Below the pieces are notes generated by a model. That model was not told where the DNA came from. It did no database searches and was given only the letters and a program-made list of their open reading frames with translations. From positions 117,127 through 181,126 of the forward strand of contig JACJYW010000010.1 in NCBI GenBank assembly GCA_020635955.1: 64,000 nt of DNA, given 5' to 3'. Position numbers and translations under genes: made by a program. Source of the stretch: Crocinitomicaceae bacterium. Its GTDB lineage: Bacteria; Bacteroidota; Bacteroidia; Flavobacteriales_D; Crocinitomicaceae. Below, one piece after another: positions 27,448-36,163 of the stretch. Every line of letters begins with the position of its first letter. Position 1 is the stretch's first letter.

Positions 27448-28146
27448 TTAGACCTTTGGTCGAACTGTTCTTTGTTCGATTCTTTTCTCGAATTTTTCTC
27501 CCTGGAAAATGCGTTGAACAAAAATACCTGGCGTATGAATGAAATTCGGATCTAATTCACCAGCCGGAACCAATTCTTCAACTTCTGCAATGGTAATTTT
27601 TCCGGCCATAGCCATCATTGGATTGAAGTTACGGGCTGTTGCCTTGTAGATCAAGTTACCCTCTGTATCACCTTTCCACGCTTTTACAATAGCAAAATCT
27701 GCCGTCAGGGCTGATTCTAAAATATGTGGTTTACCATTAAAGATCTGCACTTCTTTTCCTTCAGCTACTTCAGTACCATATCCGGCAGGAGTATAAAAAG
27801 CTGGGATTCCGGCACCACCAGCACGACATCTCTCAGCTAATGAACCTTGTGGAATTAGATCTACTTCTAGCTCACCACTTAACATCTGACGCTCGAATTC
27901 GTCATTTTCACCTACGTATGAAGAGATCATTTTTCTGATCTGTCTTTGTTGCAGTAAAAGTCCCAAACCAAACTCATCTACTCCGGCGTTATTAGATATA
28001 CAAGTAAGATCCTTAACACCAAGCCTAACCAATTCGGCGATTGAATTTTCAGGGATGCCGCAAAGACCAAATCCGCCCAACATGAGCGTCATTCCATCCT
28101 GGATTCCTTCTAAGGCAACGTGTACATCTTTTACTACTTTATTCAT
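27448..28146 (-). CDS. scoA: 3-oxoacid CoA-transferase subunit A
   Basis: The alpha subunit of succinyl-CoA:3-ketoacid CoA transferase, 232 residues, with the CoA-binding glycine motif GGFGLCGIPE (about residues 24-33), SNNAGVDEFGLGLLL, the ERCRAGGAGIPAFYTPAG segment and the KATARNFNPMMAMAG region. With ScoB it activates acetoacetate for use as a carbon source or links ketone-body and branched-chain/lysine breakdown to the TCA cycle. It starts 9 bases after the penicillin-binding protein stop, so it may be read from the same transcript. Confidence 0.95.
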   Translation of the reverse strand: MNKVVKDVHVALEGIQDGMTLMLGGFGLCGIPENSIAELVRLGVKDLTCISNNAGVDEFGLGLLLQQRQIRKMISSYVGENDEFERQMLSGELEVDLIPQGSLAERCRAGGAGIPAFYTPAGYGTEVAEGKEVQIFNGKPHILESALTADFAIVKAWKGDTEGNLIYKATARNFNPMMAMAGKITIAEVEELVPAGELDPNFIHTPGIFVQRIFQGEKFEKRIEQRTVRPKV

Positions 28147-28155
28147 ACAGTGAAA

Positions 28156-30609
28156 TTATAAAACATCCGGACCATCATCAGATTTGGTACAGTTGAATAT
28201 TGAATTATCGTATTGAGGCGGCGCTTCAAAATCATCTTTCGAAATATTCAGAGATTTGTCTCCCCATACTTTTTGCATATAATATCCCCAAATTGGAAGG
28301 GCCATTCTGGCACCCTGACCCCAAGGATAGCTTCTAAAATGGATGTCTCTATCATCAGCACCAACCCACACTCCGGTTACCAGATCAGGTGTTAATCCCA
28401 TAAACCAACCGTCAGCTGCCCCGTTTGTAGTTCCAGTTTTACCTGCTATCGGAGCACTAAGACCTCCCCATGGTTGTCCGCTTCTTAAACTTGAACTGGT
28501 GGCGTAAACCTGACCTCCCTGGTGAACATTTGAAGCACCTGTTACAGCACCCTTCAGCATTCCAATCATGGTATAGGCCAATTCTTCAGGCATAGCTTCT
28601 TTCATTTCATATTCCATGTCAATGATCACGTTTCCGTTCCTGTCTTCAACACGCATGATATAGATTGGCTTTATGAATAATCCTTTATTGGCAAATGTGC
28701 TTTGAGCACCCACCATATCATATAAAGAAATGTCCATTGGCCCTAGACACATGGCTGGTACCACTTCTTCAGGTTTCAAATTGATACCCACATTTTTTAG
28801 TAGGATGTTCATGGTATTTGGACCTGCAATGGCTCCCATTTTTTTCATAACACCTACAGTAATATTGTTCAGGGAACCGGCTAATCCACATTTGGCTGGA
28901 ATCAACTCACCTGTGTTTTTTGTCCCTGTTGCCGGACTCCAGGTTTGCATTCTAGTTGGACTCGTTGGCACGTCAATGGTATAGTTAATATCCGCAAATG
29001 GAGTGCACGGATCGATCAATCCCATGTAAATAGCCGCTGCATACACAAAGGGCTTAATAGTCGATCCAACTTGTCTTTTGGCTTGTTTAACGTGGTCAAA
29101 TGCGAAATGCTTGAAATCAGGTCCTCCAACCCAGGCTTTTACAAATCCAGTTTGAGGATCCATGGACATTAAGCCAGCCTGTAACTGACTCTTGTAATAT
29201 ACGATAGAGTCGTAAGGTGTCATAATAGTGTCGATCTCACCCCAATAAGAAAACACCTTCATATCAACTGGATGATGGAAAGCCTTATCTATTTCATTTT
29301 CGGACAATCCTTGTTTCTTCATGCTCTTGTAACGGTCACTATTTTTAATGGCCGAATTCATGATCTGATCAATTCTTTCCTGATCTACTTCATTGCCGAA
29401 AGGAGGTTTTTTATTTCGGTTATTGTTCTTATCAAATTCTATCTGAAGCGTTGTTGACATGTGCTCTTGCACAGCATATTCTGCGTATTGCTGCATGCGG
29501 GAATCAATGGTTGTATAGATGCGAAGCCCGTCTTTATAAATATTATAAGGTGTGCCATCTGCCTTGGCGATAAGATAATTTCCATCCTCATCTTTCTCGT
29601 TCAGTTTATTCTGTAATTCTGAACGCAATACTTCTCTAAAATGAGGCGCTAAACCTTCTTTATGATCTACTTTTTGATAATCTACCACAATTGGCAATTG
29701 TTTTAAGGAGTCGTACTGGGCTTTGGATATTTTTACGATCAGAGATTCATTACCTTCCTCAGAGTTTTTGTACCATTGATGAAGTACTGTATTTCTTCTG
29801 TTATATGCATTGGTGCTATCTCGCTCATATTTCTCTTTTCCCTCAGGGGTATCATCATAATTGGATCTTAACTGAAATTTCAAAGGATTGTATAGGCCAG
29901 GATTTTTACACATTCCAACCAACATAGCTGCTTCCTCTATTTTCAGGCTGTCAGCTGTAGTATTGAAATAAACATGAGATGCAGAAGCAATCCCCACGGC
30001 ATTATACAAGAAGTCAAAATTGTTCAAATACATGGTGATGATCTCTTCTTTTGTATAAGCTCTTTCAAGTCTTACCGCAAGGATGTTTTCACCAAATTTT
30101 TGGATCAAACGATCTTTTTTACTCTTAGCAACACCACCATTAACGGTATCTGTCACGGTATAAAGCAATTTTGCTAATTGCTGAGAGATCGTACTGGCAC
30201 CACCACCATCTGATCCTGTAAGTTGACCTTTAACCGCTCTGGCAATCCCTCTAAAATCAACTCCTGCATGGTCATAGTAACGTTCATCTTCAGTCGCAAT
30301 TAAAGCACTTGTTACATAAGGAGATATCTTTTTATAGTCAATACTTTTTCGGTTAACACTCCAGAATCTTCCCATTTCCACTCCGTCTGCAGAGTAAATA
30401 ATAGAAGCTTGTTTATCTGGCGGGTTGGCGAGTTCTTCGTGAGATGGAATATCATCATTCGCTAACCAAAGTCCGAATAGGATGGCAAAAATAGGGCTAA
30501 GTGCGCCTAGCCATAAGGTGATTATTAAAACACGTCTGGTTCCTTTCTTTAATTTCTCCGGATCGTTGGGTTCTGAAGATTTACCTTCTTTTTTATTAAA
30601 TAGTCTCAT
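28156..30609 (-). CDS. Class A penicillin-binding protein (PBP1A family)
   Basis: This bifunctional peptidoglycan glycosyltransferase/transpeptidase has a short basic cytoplasmic tail, one membrane anchor, a GT51 domain (catalytic Glu in ATEDERYYDHAG; GGASTISQQLAKLLY) and a C-terminal transpeptidase with active-site Ser in GSTIKPFVY, SLN as the second motif and KTGTTNG as the third. The ATG at 30609 is preferred over one at 30630 because a -7 element overlaps the longer start. It builds the cell wall on the periplasmic face of the inner membrane. Total length of about 817 residues is normal for the Bacteroidota type. Confidence 0.95.
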   Translation of the reverse strand: MRLFNKKEGKSSEPNDPEKLKKGTRRVLIITLWLGALSPIFAILFGLWLANDDIPSHEELANPPDKQASIIYSADGVEMGRFWSVNRKSIDYKKISPYVTSALIATEDERYYDHAGVDFRGIARAVKGQLTGSDGGGASTISQQLAKLLYTVTDTVNGGVAKSKKDRLIQKFGENILAVRLERAYTKEEIITMYLNNFDFLYNAVGIASASHVYFNTTADSLKIEEAAMLVGMCKNPGLYNPLKFQLRSNYDDTPEGKEKYERDSTNAYNRRNTVLHQWYKNSEEGNESLIVKISKAQYDSLKQLPIVVDYQKVDHKEGLAPHFREVLRSELQNKLNEKDEDGNYLIAKADGTPYNIYKDGLRIYTTIDSRMQQYAEYAVQEHMSTTLQIEFDKNNNRNKKPPFGNEVDQERIDQIMNSAIKNSDRYKSMKKQGLSENEIDKAFHHPVDMKVFSYWGEIDTIMTPYDSIVYYKSQLQAGLMSMDPQTGFVKAWVGGPDFKHFAFDHVKQAKRQVGSTIKPFVYAAAIYMGLIDPCTPFADINYTIDVPTSPTRMQTWSPATGTKNTGELIPAKCGLAGSLNNITVGVMKKMGAIAGPNTMNILLKNVGINLKPEEVVPAMCLGPMDISLYDMVGAQSTFANKGLFIKPIYIMRVEDRNGNVIIDMEYEMKEAMPEELAYTMIGMLKGAVTGASNVHQGGQVYATSSSLRSGQPWGGLSAPIAGKTGTTNGAADGWFMGLTPDLVTGVWVGADDRDIHFRSYPWGQGARMALPIWGYYMQKVWGDKSLNISKDDFEAPPQYDNSIFNCTKSDDGPDVL

Positions 30610-30627
30610 CTTACAAGGGTGATGTGT

Positions 30628-30635
30628 CAAATTTA
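30628..30635 (-). promoter_or_regulatory. Candidate -7 element of the penicillin-binding protein gene
   Basis: The minus strand reads TAAATTTG, an exact TAnnTTTG match 18 bases before the ATG at 30609 and overlapping the longer alternative start at 30630. It supports the shorter protein and a leader of about 10 bases. Confidence 0.5.
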
Positions 30636-30674
30636 AGAAAATCTGACTGACCTCTGAGGATTATAAAGAGGTAC

Positions 30675-30703
30675 TTGGCAAAAAGTTATCAAAATTAACT
30701 TTG
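30675..30703 (+). promoter_or_regulatory. Possible plus-strand promoter facing the hemD terminator
   Basis: TTG (30675-30677), an 18-base spacer and TAACTTTG (30696-30703) form a full match to the Bacteroidota promoter pattern on the plus strand. Transcription would begin near 30710 and meet the terminator hairpin after about 60 bases. No plus-strand gene follows. Confidence 0.35.
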
Positions 30704-30739
30704 TGAAAGAGAAGGGTGTTGAGTTAGCTATTATTCGTA

Positions 30740-30777
30740 AAAAAGCCGTCACAACTTCTGGTCAATGACGGCTTTTT
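30740..30777. terminator. Bidirectional intrinsic terminator downstream of hemD
   Basis: The arms AAAAAGCCGTCA (30740-30751) and TGACGGCTTTTT (30766-30777) form a perfect 12-bp stem with a 14-base loop and T runs on both strands. It terminates hemD on the minus strand and would also stop any plus-strand transcript. Confidence 0.85.
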
Positions 30778-30797
30778 CTTTATTGTAAGTAGTGTTC

Positions 30798-31544
30798 TTA
30801 CTTCTTTTTATTGCTTTTGATAAATTGCTCAATAGCCATAGACATGGAAGGTGCTTGCGGTTGCGGAGCATGAACATCCAGTCTCAAATTGTATTTTTTT
30901 ACCGCATTGGCAGTTGTAGGGCCGAATGCAGCTATTTTGGTTCCGTTTTGTTTGAAATCAGGAAAATTCTTCAATAATGATTCAATTCCTGAAGGGCTAA
31001 AGAAAACAAGCATATCATACTTTACATCTTCCAGATCTGATAAGTCAGATGCTACAGTTCTATAAAGCACAAGCTTAGTATATTGGATGTTATTTTCCTC
31101 TAGAGTCTCAGGGATCCTTTGTCTAAGGATATCTGAACAAGGCAACAAAAAATTCTCGTCTTTGTGCTTTTTAAGCACATCAGCAAGATCAGCTATACTT
31201 TGCTTACCAAAAAAGATTTTTCTTTTGCGATATACGACATATTTTTGCAGGTAGTAGGCTACTGCCTCTGACATACAGAAATACTTCATTGCATCAGAAA
31301 CTTTAAATCTCGTTTCTTCAGCAATTCTAAAAAAATGATCAACAGCTGTTTTACTTGTAAAAATTACTGCTGAATACTTAGCTAACTCTACTTTCTGGTC
31401 TCTGAATTCTCTTGCAGAAACACCTTCAACATTAATGAACGGACGGAAGTCGATCTTAATTTTGTACTTACTAGCTAGGTCAAAATAAGGTGATTTTTCG
31501 CTTTCCGGTTTAGGTTGAGAAACTAAAATGGTTTTAACGCTCAT
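30798..31544 (-). CDS. hemD: Uroporphyrinogen-III synthase
   Basis: HemD cyclises hydroxymethylbilane to uroporphyrinogen III for haem synthesis. The sequence is poorly conserved, as usual in this family, but has the expected two-lobed alpha/beta layout: VSQPKPESEKSPYFDLASK at the start, VIFTSKTAVDHFF, then VKYDMLVFFSPSGIESLLKNFP and IAAFGPTTANAVKKYNLRLDVHAPQPQAPSMSMAI (quoted here in parts of the C-terminal lobe). At 248 residues it is of normal length. Its neighbour upstream is a DUF4271 gene, a pairing typical of Flavobacteriia, which strengthens the call. A strong terminator follows. Confidence 0.88.
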   Translation of the reverse strand: MSVKTILVSQPKPESEKSPYFDLASKYKIKIDFRPFINVEGVSAREFRDQKVELAKYSAVIFTSKTAVDHFFRIAEETRFKVSDAMKYFCMSEAVAYYLQKYVVYRKRKIFFGKQSIADLADVLKKHKDENFLLPCSDILRQRIPETLEENNIQYTKLVLYRTVASDLSDLEDVKYDMLVFFSPSGIESLLKNFPDFKQNGTKIAAFGPTTANAVKKYNLRLDVHAPQPQAPSMSMAIEQFIKSNKKK

Positions 31545-31561
31545 AAATCCTACAGCTAAAT

Positions 31562-32260
31562 TTAGTTTAATCCAGCGAAATCATTGACAAAAGCGTACAT
31601 AAATAAGACTAATGGCAATATTTCGAGCGTGCAAAGGTACAAAATAATATACAATACACCAATTCTTGCCTTTAAAGCTCTTCCAATTGATTGCAGTTCT
31701 CTGAAAATAATTATAAGTCCAGCAAAAACAAGGCATCCAAGTACGATATAGTAATAGACGTTTTCTGAAAAAAAGTGAGAAAAAATTAAAATGGGTGTAA
31801 GAATTAGACCAGTTACCTGATAATAGATCAAATGATTCATCCCATGTTCAGCTATTCCACTCCTGTTTTCACCGATAAACGAAATGAACCACATTATGAA
31901 CCATTTTATCAATGCGCCACCAATTAAAATTCCTGCTATGATCAATGCCAGATTACCGTATTGTTTAGCTGCCAAATAACTCACCAAAACTGCAATTGAG
32001 TTGAAATATGTAATGGTCAGTAAAATAGATGATGCACTGTTCAGCTTTAGTTCCTCCTGTATTTTTTGTAGCAGTTGACGGTTTAGTATGGCTGTGGTAA
32101 ATAAACTACTTATGTATGTTTGATTCAGGGATTTGGCAATAGCAATGAAAACTACATTTATTGACATAAGGATCCAAAATATGGTTTCCAACTGAACAGG
32201 TAATAGTTGCTCATTCCCATATTCAGATGTCTTGTGTAGTATATCAATTTGATCGATCAC
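31562..32260 (-). CDS. DUF4271 membrane protein
   Basis: This 232-residue protein has about five to six membrane segments from residue 28 on and a conserved-looking cytoplasmic stretch (SLFTTAILNRQLLQKIQEE). The family, DUF4271, is restricted to Bacteroidota and is regularly encoded beside hemD, as here (17 bases apart). The function is unknown. The start codon is GTG; TATTTTTG on the minus strand (32265-32272), an exact -7 element, lies only 4 bases upstream, so the mRNA would begin at or next to the GTG and be leaderless. Confidence 0.85.
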   Translation of the reverse strand: MIDQIDILHKTSEYGNEQLLPVQLETIFWILMSINVVFIAIAKSLNQTYISSLFTTAILNRQLLQKIQEELKLNSASSILLTITYFNSIAVLVSYLAAKQYGNLALIIAGILIGGALIKWFIMWFISFIGENRSGIAEHGMNHLIYYQVTGLILTPILIFSHFFSENVYYYIVLGCLVFAGLIIIFRELQSIGRALKARIGVLYIILYLCTLEILPLVLFMYAFVNDFAGLN

Positions 32261-32348
32261 AGCTCAAAAATAATTTAAAAATGCTGATCATTAGCGCACT
32301 CTTGCTCAAGATATAAATAACAACACATATTATTCATGTTAAAATCCA

Positions 32349-32356
32349 TACATTTG
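32349..32356 (+). promoter_or_regulatory. Candidate -7 element of the acyl-CoA dehydrogenase gene
   Basis: TACATTTG matches TAnnTTTG and ends 23 bases before the ATG at 32380. No good -33 TTG at the usual distance. Confidence 0.45.
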
Positions 32357-32379
32357 TCGCACGAAAAATTTAAACGAAT

Positions 32380-33585
32380 ATGGCAACAGATCTATATACA
32401 CATCCGGATTACTATCTAATGGATGATCTGCTAACGGAAGAACATAAGTTGATCCGTGAAGCAACTAGGGACTGGGTGAAACAGAACGTATCACCGATCA
32501 TTGAAGATTACTATGAAAGAGCTGCTTTTCCTCAACATCTTGTAAAGGGATTAGGAGAAATCGGAGCTTTTGGTCCTTATATTCCTGAAGAATATGGAGG
32601 TCCAGGTTTAGATCAAATTGCTTATGGATTGATCATGCAGGAATTGGAAAGATGTGATTCAGGTTTGCGATCTACATCTTCTGTACAATCATCTTTGGTG
32701 ATGTATCCAATTTGGAAATACGGTTCAGAAGAACAAAAGCAAAAATTCCTTCCAAAATTGGCTTCTGGTGAATTTTTAGGATGTTTTGGATTAACTGAAC
32801 CAGATCATGGATCTAATCCTGGTGGAATGATCACTAATTTTAAAGATGCCGGTGATCATGTGATCCTTAACGGAGCTAAAATGTGGATCTCTAATGCTCC
32901 TCTTTCGGATGTAGCTGTAGTTTGGGCTAAAAATGAAGATGGAAGAATCCATGGATTGATCGTTGAAAAAGGAATGGAAGGATTTTCTGCGCCTGAAATG
33001 CACGGGAAACATTCATTAAGAGCTTCAATTACTGGTGAGTTGTTATTCGAGAATGTAAAAGTTCCAAAATCAAATATTCTACCGGGTAGATCAGGTTTAG
33101 GAGCACCACTTTCATGTTTAGATTCAGCTCGTTTTGGAATTGCATGGGGAGCTTTAGGTGCGGCTATGGATTGTTATGATCAGGCCTTGAGATACTCAAA
33201 AGAAAGAACTCAGTTTGGTGTTCCAATTGGCGCCTTCCAGCTTCAACAAAAGAAGTTAGCAGAAATGATCACAGAGATCACAAAAGCACAACTTTTAACG
33301 TTTAGACTTGGTCAATTGAGAAATGATGGTAAAGCTACTTCTGCTCAAATTTCAATGGCTAAGAGAAATAATGTGGAGATAGCATTGAAAATTGCTCGTG
33401 AAGCCAGACAAATGTTAGGTGCAATGGGAATCACTAATGAGTATTCTATCATGAGACATATGGCTAACCTTGAATCAGTAGTTACTTATGAGGGAACACA
33501 TGATATTCACTTGTTGATCACGGGAATGGATGTTACAGGAATTCCGGCTTTCCAAAGAGATATGCCAGATTTGAGTAACATGTAA
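32380..33585 (+). CDS. Acyl-CoA dehydrogenase, glutaryl-CoA dehydrogenase group
   Basis: This FAD-dependent enzyme of 401 residues shows the acyl-CoA dehydrogenase layout: GLTEPDHGSNPG (FAD/substrate motif), WISNAP, the FGIAWGALGAA helix, RTQFGVPIGAFQLQQKKLA, and the catalytic glutamate Glu371 in TYEGTHDIH. The combination of the TYEGTHDIH...ITG tail with PEYGGPGLDQIAYGLIMQELER is typical of glutaryl-CoA dehydrogenases, which convert glutaryl-CoA to crotonyl-CoA in lysine and tryptophan breakdown. The gene is monocistronic, with its own -7 element and a terminator after it. Substrate assignment is by similarity only. Confidence 0.9.
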   Translation: MATDLYTHPDYYLMDDLLTEEHKLIREATRDWVKQNVSPIIEDYYERAAFPQHLVKGLGEIGAFGPYIPEEYGGPGLDQIAYGLIMQELERCDSGLRSTSSVQSSLVMYPIWKYGSEEQKQKFLPKLASGEFLGCFGLTEPDHGSNPGGMITNFKDAGDHVILNGAKMWISNAPLSDVAVVWAKNEDGRIHGLIVEKGMEGFSAPEMHGKHSLRASITGELLFENVKVPKSNILPGRSGLGAPLSCLDSARFGIAWGALGAAMDCYDQALRYSKERTQFGVPIGAFQLQQKKLAEMITEITKAQLLTFRLGQLRNDGKATSAQISMAKRNNVEIALKIAREARQMLGAMGITNEYSIMRHMANLESVVTYEGTHDIHLLITGMDVTGIPAFQRDMPDLSNM

Positions 33586-33607
33586 TATTCAGATATAATT
33601 AAAGGAA

Positions 33608-33637
33608 GCGCTCTGAATCATCAGGGCGTTTTTTTTA
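33608..33637 (+). terminator. Intrinsic terminator after the acyl-CoA dehydrogenase gene
   Basis: CGCTCTGA and TCAGGGCG pair (one G-U wobble) around a four-base loop and are followed by a run of eight or more T residues. Confidence 0.8.
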
Positions 33638-33709
33638 TCCTTGATTTAAACCATTCAACCGAAATTCCGTTTCACTATGATGTTTTAGTACACAATTTTG
33701 TGCTATCTC

Positions 33710-36163
33710 ATGCGAATTGTGCTCATAACCATATTGTTATTCGTTTCTATTTTATCTCAAGCTCAGGATAGAAAGCAAACTTCAATTTGTAAAATTGAAG
33801 AAGATGTTGAGATAGATGGGGATTTGAATGAGCCATTTTGGAGCGAGCTTGAAATGCTATCAGGCTTCAAACAAAATACACCTATAGCTGGGGATAATGC
33901 CTCTTCACGAACCTATGTGAGGATTGCTTATGATGACAATGCGGTCTATATCGGTGCTATAATGTATGATGCAAGAGATAGCATGTCGCTTACACTTTCT
34001 CAAAGAGATGACTTTGGTAACGCAGATTGGTTTGGGGTCATTTTTGATCCTTACAATGCAGGTACCATAGGTTTTGCCTTCCTGGTTACAAGTGCGGGTG
34101 TACAGGTGGATGAATTGCATCAGGTGGATAATATTGATAATAACTGGAATGCAGTTTGGAAAAGTGCTGTTCAAATCAATGATGATCATTGGGTGGCAGA
34201 GATCAAGATCCCTTTTTCAGCCCTTCGTTTTTCTGAGAATGGTTCTGGAGATTGGGGAGTTAATTTTGCCCGAAATATTAGAAGAAACAGAGAGCAATCG
34301 TATTGGAATTTTTATGACCCCAAAGGACTAAACCTGATCTCACAATTGGGTGAGGTAAATGGATTGAACGATATTGATTCTCCTCTGAGGTTGGCTTTTA
34401 CACCATATGTATCAGGTTATATTGAAAATTACAACGGAACAACAGGTTATACGGCTAATGGCGGGATGGATGTAAAATGGGGCGTGAATGAAGCTTTCAC
34501 TGTTGATATGACTCTTGTTCCCGATTTTGGTCAGGTACAATTTGATAACAACGTCCTCAATACATCACCTTTTGAAGTGAGATATAATGAACGAAGACAG
34601 TTTTTTACTGAGGGAACAGAACTCTATAACAAAGCAGGAATTTTTTACTCCAGAAGAGTAGGTGGAACGCCCCTGTATTATGGTGATGTATACAGTCAAT
34701 TAGATTCTAATGAAGTAGTGGAAGAAAATCCATCCACAACTCAGTTGTATAATGCAACCAAGTTTTCAGGTCGTACAAAAAAAGGTATGGGAATAGGTGT
34801 TTTCAATGCGATAACTGCCAATACCTATGCTACAGTTCGCAATAATGTTACGGGTCAAAGCAGAGCTATAAGAACCAATCCATTGAGCAATTATAATGTT
34901 TTTGTACTGGATCAAAATCTTAAGAATAATTCCTCTGTTACCCTAACCAATACCAGTGTTTGGAGAGAAGGCATTTCCTATGATGCCAATGTATCCTCAC
35001 TAATTGTGGACTACTATACTAAGGGCCAGAAATTCAATCTTTGGACCATAGATAACTTATCACAGATCTATGCTGATTCAAAAGTTGAATTAGGTCATCA
35101 GATCAATGCCGGAATTGAAAAATCATCAGGAAACTTAATTGGGGGTCTAACTTATGCGGGATCATCCAAAACTTATGATCCGAATGATCTGGGATTCAAT
35201 TTGCTGACCAATATTCATTTTTTTACCGGCTTTGCGAATTATAACTGGTATAAACCTTTTTGGCGATTATATAGGGCCTGGTCTGGTTTTACGGCTCAAC
35301 ATTCCAGGATCATCCAGCCCAATGTGTTTTCACAATTTTATCTGAATTGGAATGTCGGCGGAACTTTTAGGAATTTTATGACGGCTGGTGGTAGCCTTTA
35401 TCTTGAGCCAATAAGACCGCATGATTATTTTGAACCAAGGGTGGCTGGTAGATTCTATGAAGGTGATGCATTAATTGCACCGAGTGCTTTTATATCATCA
35501 GACTACAGTAAACCATTTGCATTGGATATGAATTTTACCTGGTATCAGTTTTTTGAACATGAAAGGAACGGTTTCAATCTGGTGGCTAGTCCTCGAATCA
35601 GGTTTAATGATAAATGGTTTTTGATCTATACCTATTCTCAAAATAATGCCTGGAAAGAGGAGGGAGTGGCCCTGACACAGTACTTCCAGATACCTTTTGA
35701 TCTTGCTAATAGTAATGATCCCATTTTTGCAAAAAGAGATAGAACTACCATCACAAACACCATTGATCTATCTTATATAATGAACAATAAAATGGGAATC
35801 ACCTTTAGGCTGAGACATTACTGGTCAAAGCTTGATTATGATTCTTTTTATAGACTGAACGAAGAAGGAAAAATGGTATTTACAGACTACACAGGTCTTG
35901 GTTCTAATGATGAATCATTACACAATAACAGCTACAATGCATTCACCATAGACATGGCATATCGCTGGATCTTTGCTCCGGGAAGCGAACTCAGTTTAGT
36001 TTGGAAGAATTCCATCTTCAGCTATGATGATCAGGTTAAAAAAAATTACTTTGAGAATGTAGGGAGTATGTTTGATCAGTCTGCCACTAACAGTATTTCA
36101 TTGAAGATCTTATACTACATTGATTATTGGGCCTGGCATCAGAAGTTGTTCAAAAAGAACTGA
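33710..36163 (+). CDS. DUF5916 outer-membrane-type protein with CBM9-like N-terminal domain
   Basis: After a signal peptide (MRIVLITILLFVSILSQAQ; ATG at 33710, an earlier in-frame ATG at 33698 would add four residues) comes a CBM9-like sugar-binding fold domain (about 25-220: EIDGDLNEPFWSE, VRIAYDDNAVYIGAIMYD) and a long beta-rich part with aromatic ends of strands, the DUF5916 beta-barrel-like region, finishing in an aromatic-ended strand. About 815 residues is usual. The family is common in Bacteroidota outer membranes; carbohydrate or peptide handling has been proposed from context but is not established. Its 3' end overlaps the convergent Kelch gene by 25 bases. Confidence 0.88.
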   Translation: MRIVLITILLFVSILSQAQDRKQTSICKIEEDVEIDGDLNEPFWSELEMLSGFKQNTPIAGDNASSRTYVRIAYDDNAVYIGAIMYDARDSMSLTLSQRDDFGNADWFGVIFDPYNAGTIGFAFLVTSAGVQVDELHQVDNIDNNWNAVWKSAVQINDDHWVAEIKIPFSALRFSENGSGDWGVNFARNIRRNREQSYWNFYDPKGLNLISQLGEVNGLNDIDSPLRLAFTPYVSGYIENYNGTTGYTANGGMDVKWGVNEAFTVDMTLVPDFGQVQFDNNVLNTSPFEVRYNERRQFFTEGTELYNKAGIFYSRRVGGTPLYYGDVYSQLDSNEVVEENPSTTQLYNATKFSGRTKKGMGIGVFNAITANTYATVRNNVTGQSRAIRTNPLSNYNVFVLDQNLKNNSSVTLTNTSVWREGISYDANVSSLIVDYYTKGQKFNLWTIDNLSQIYADSKVELGHQINAGIEKSSGNLIGGLTYAGSSKTYDPNDLGFNLLTNIHFFTGFANYNWYKPFWRLYRAWSGFTAQHSRIIQPNVFSQFYLNWNVGGTFRNFMTAGGSLYLEPIRPHDYFEPRVAGRFYEGDALIAPSAFISSDYSKPFALDMNFTWYQFFEHERNGFNLVASPRIRFNDKWFLIYTYSQNNAWKEEGVALTQYFQIPFDLANSNDPIFAKRDRTTITNTIDLSYIMNNKMGITFRLRHYWSKLDYDSFYRLNEEGKMVFTDYTGLGSNDESLHNNSYNAFTIDMAYRWIFAPGSELSLVWKNSIFSYDDQVKKNYFENVGSMFDQSATNSISLKILYYIDYWAWHQKLFKKN

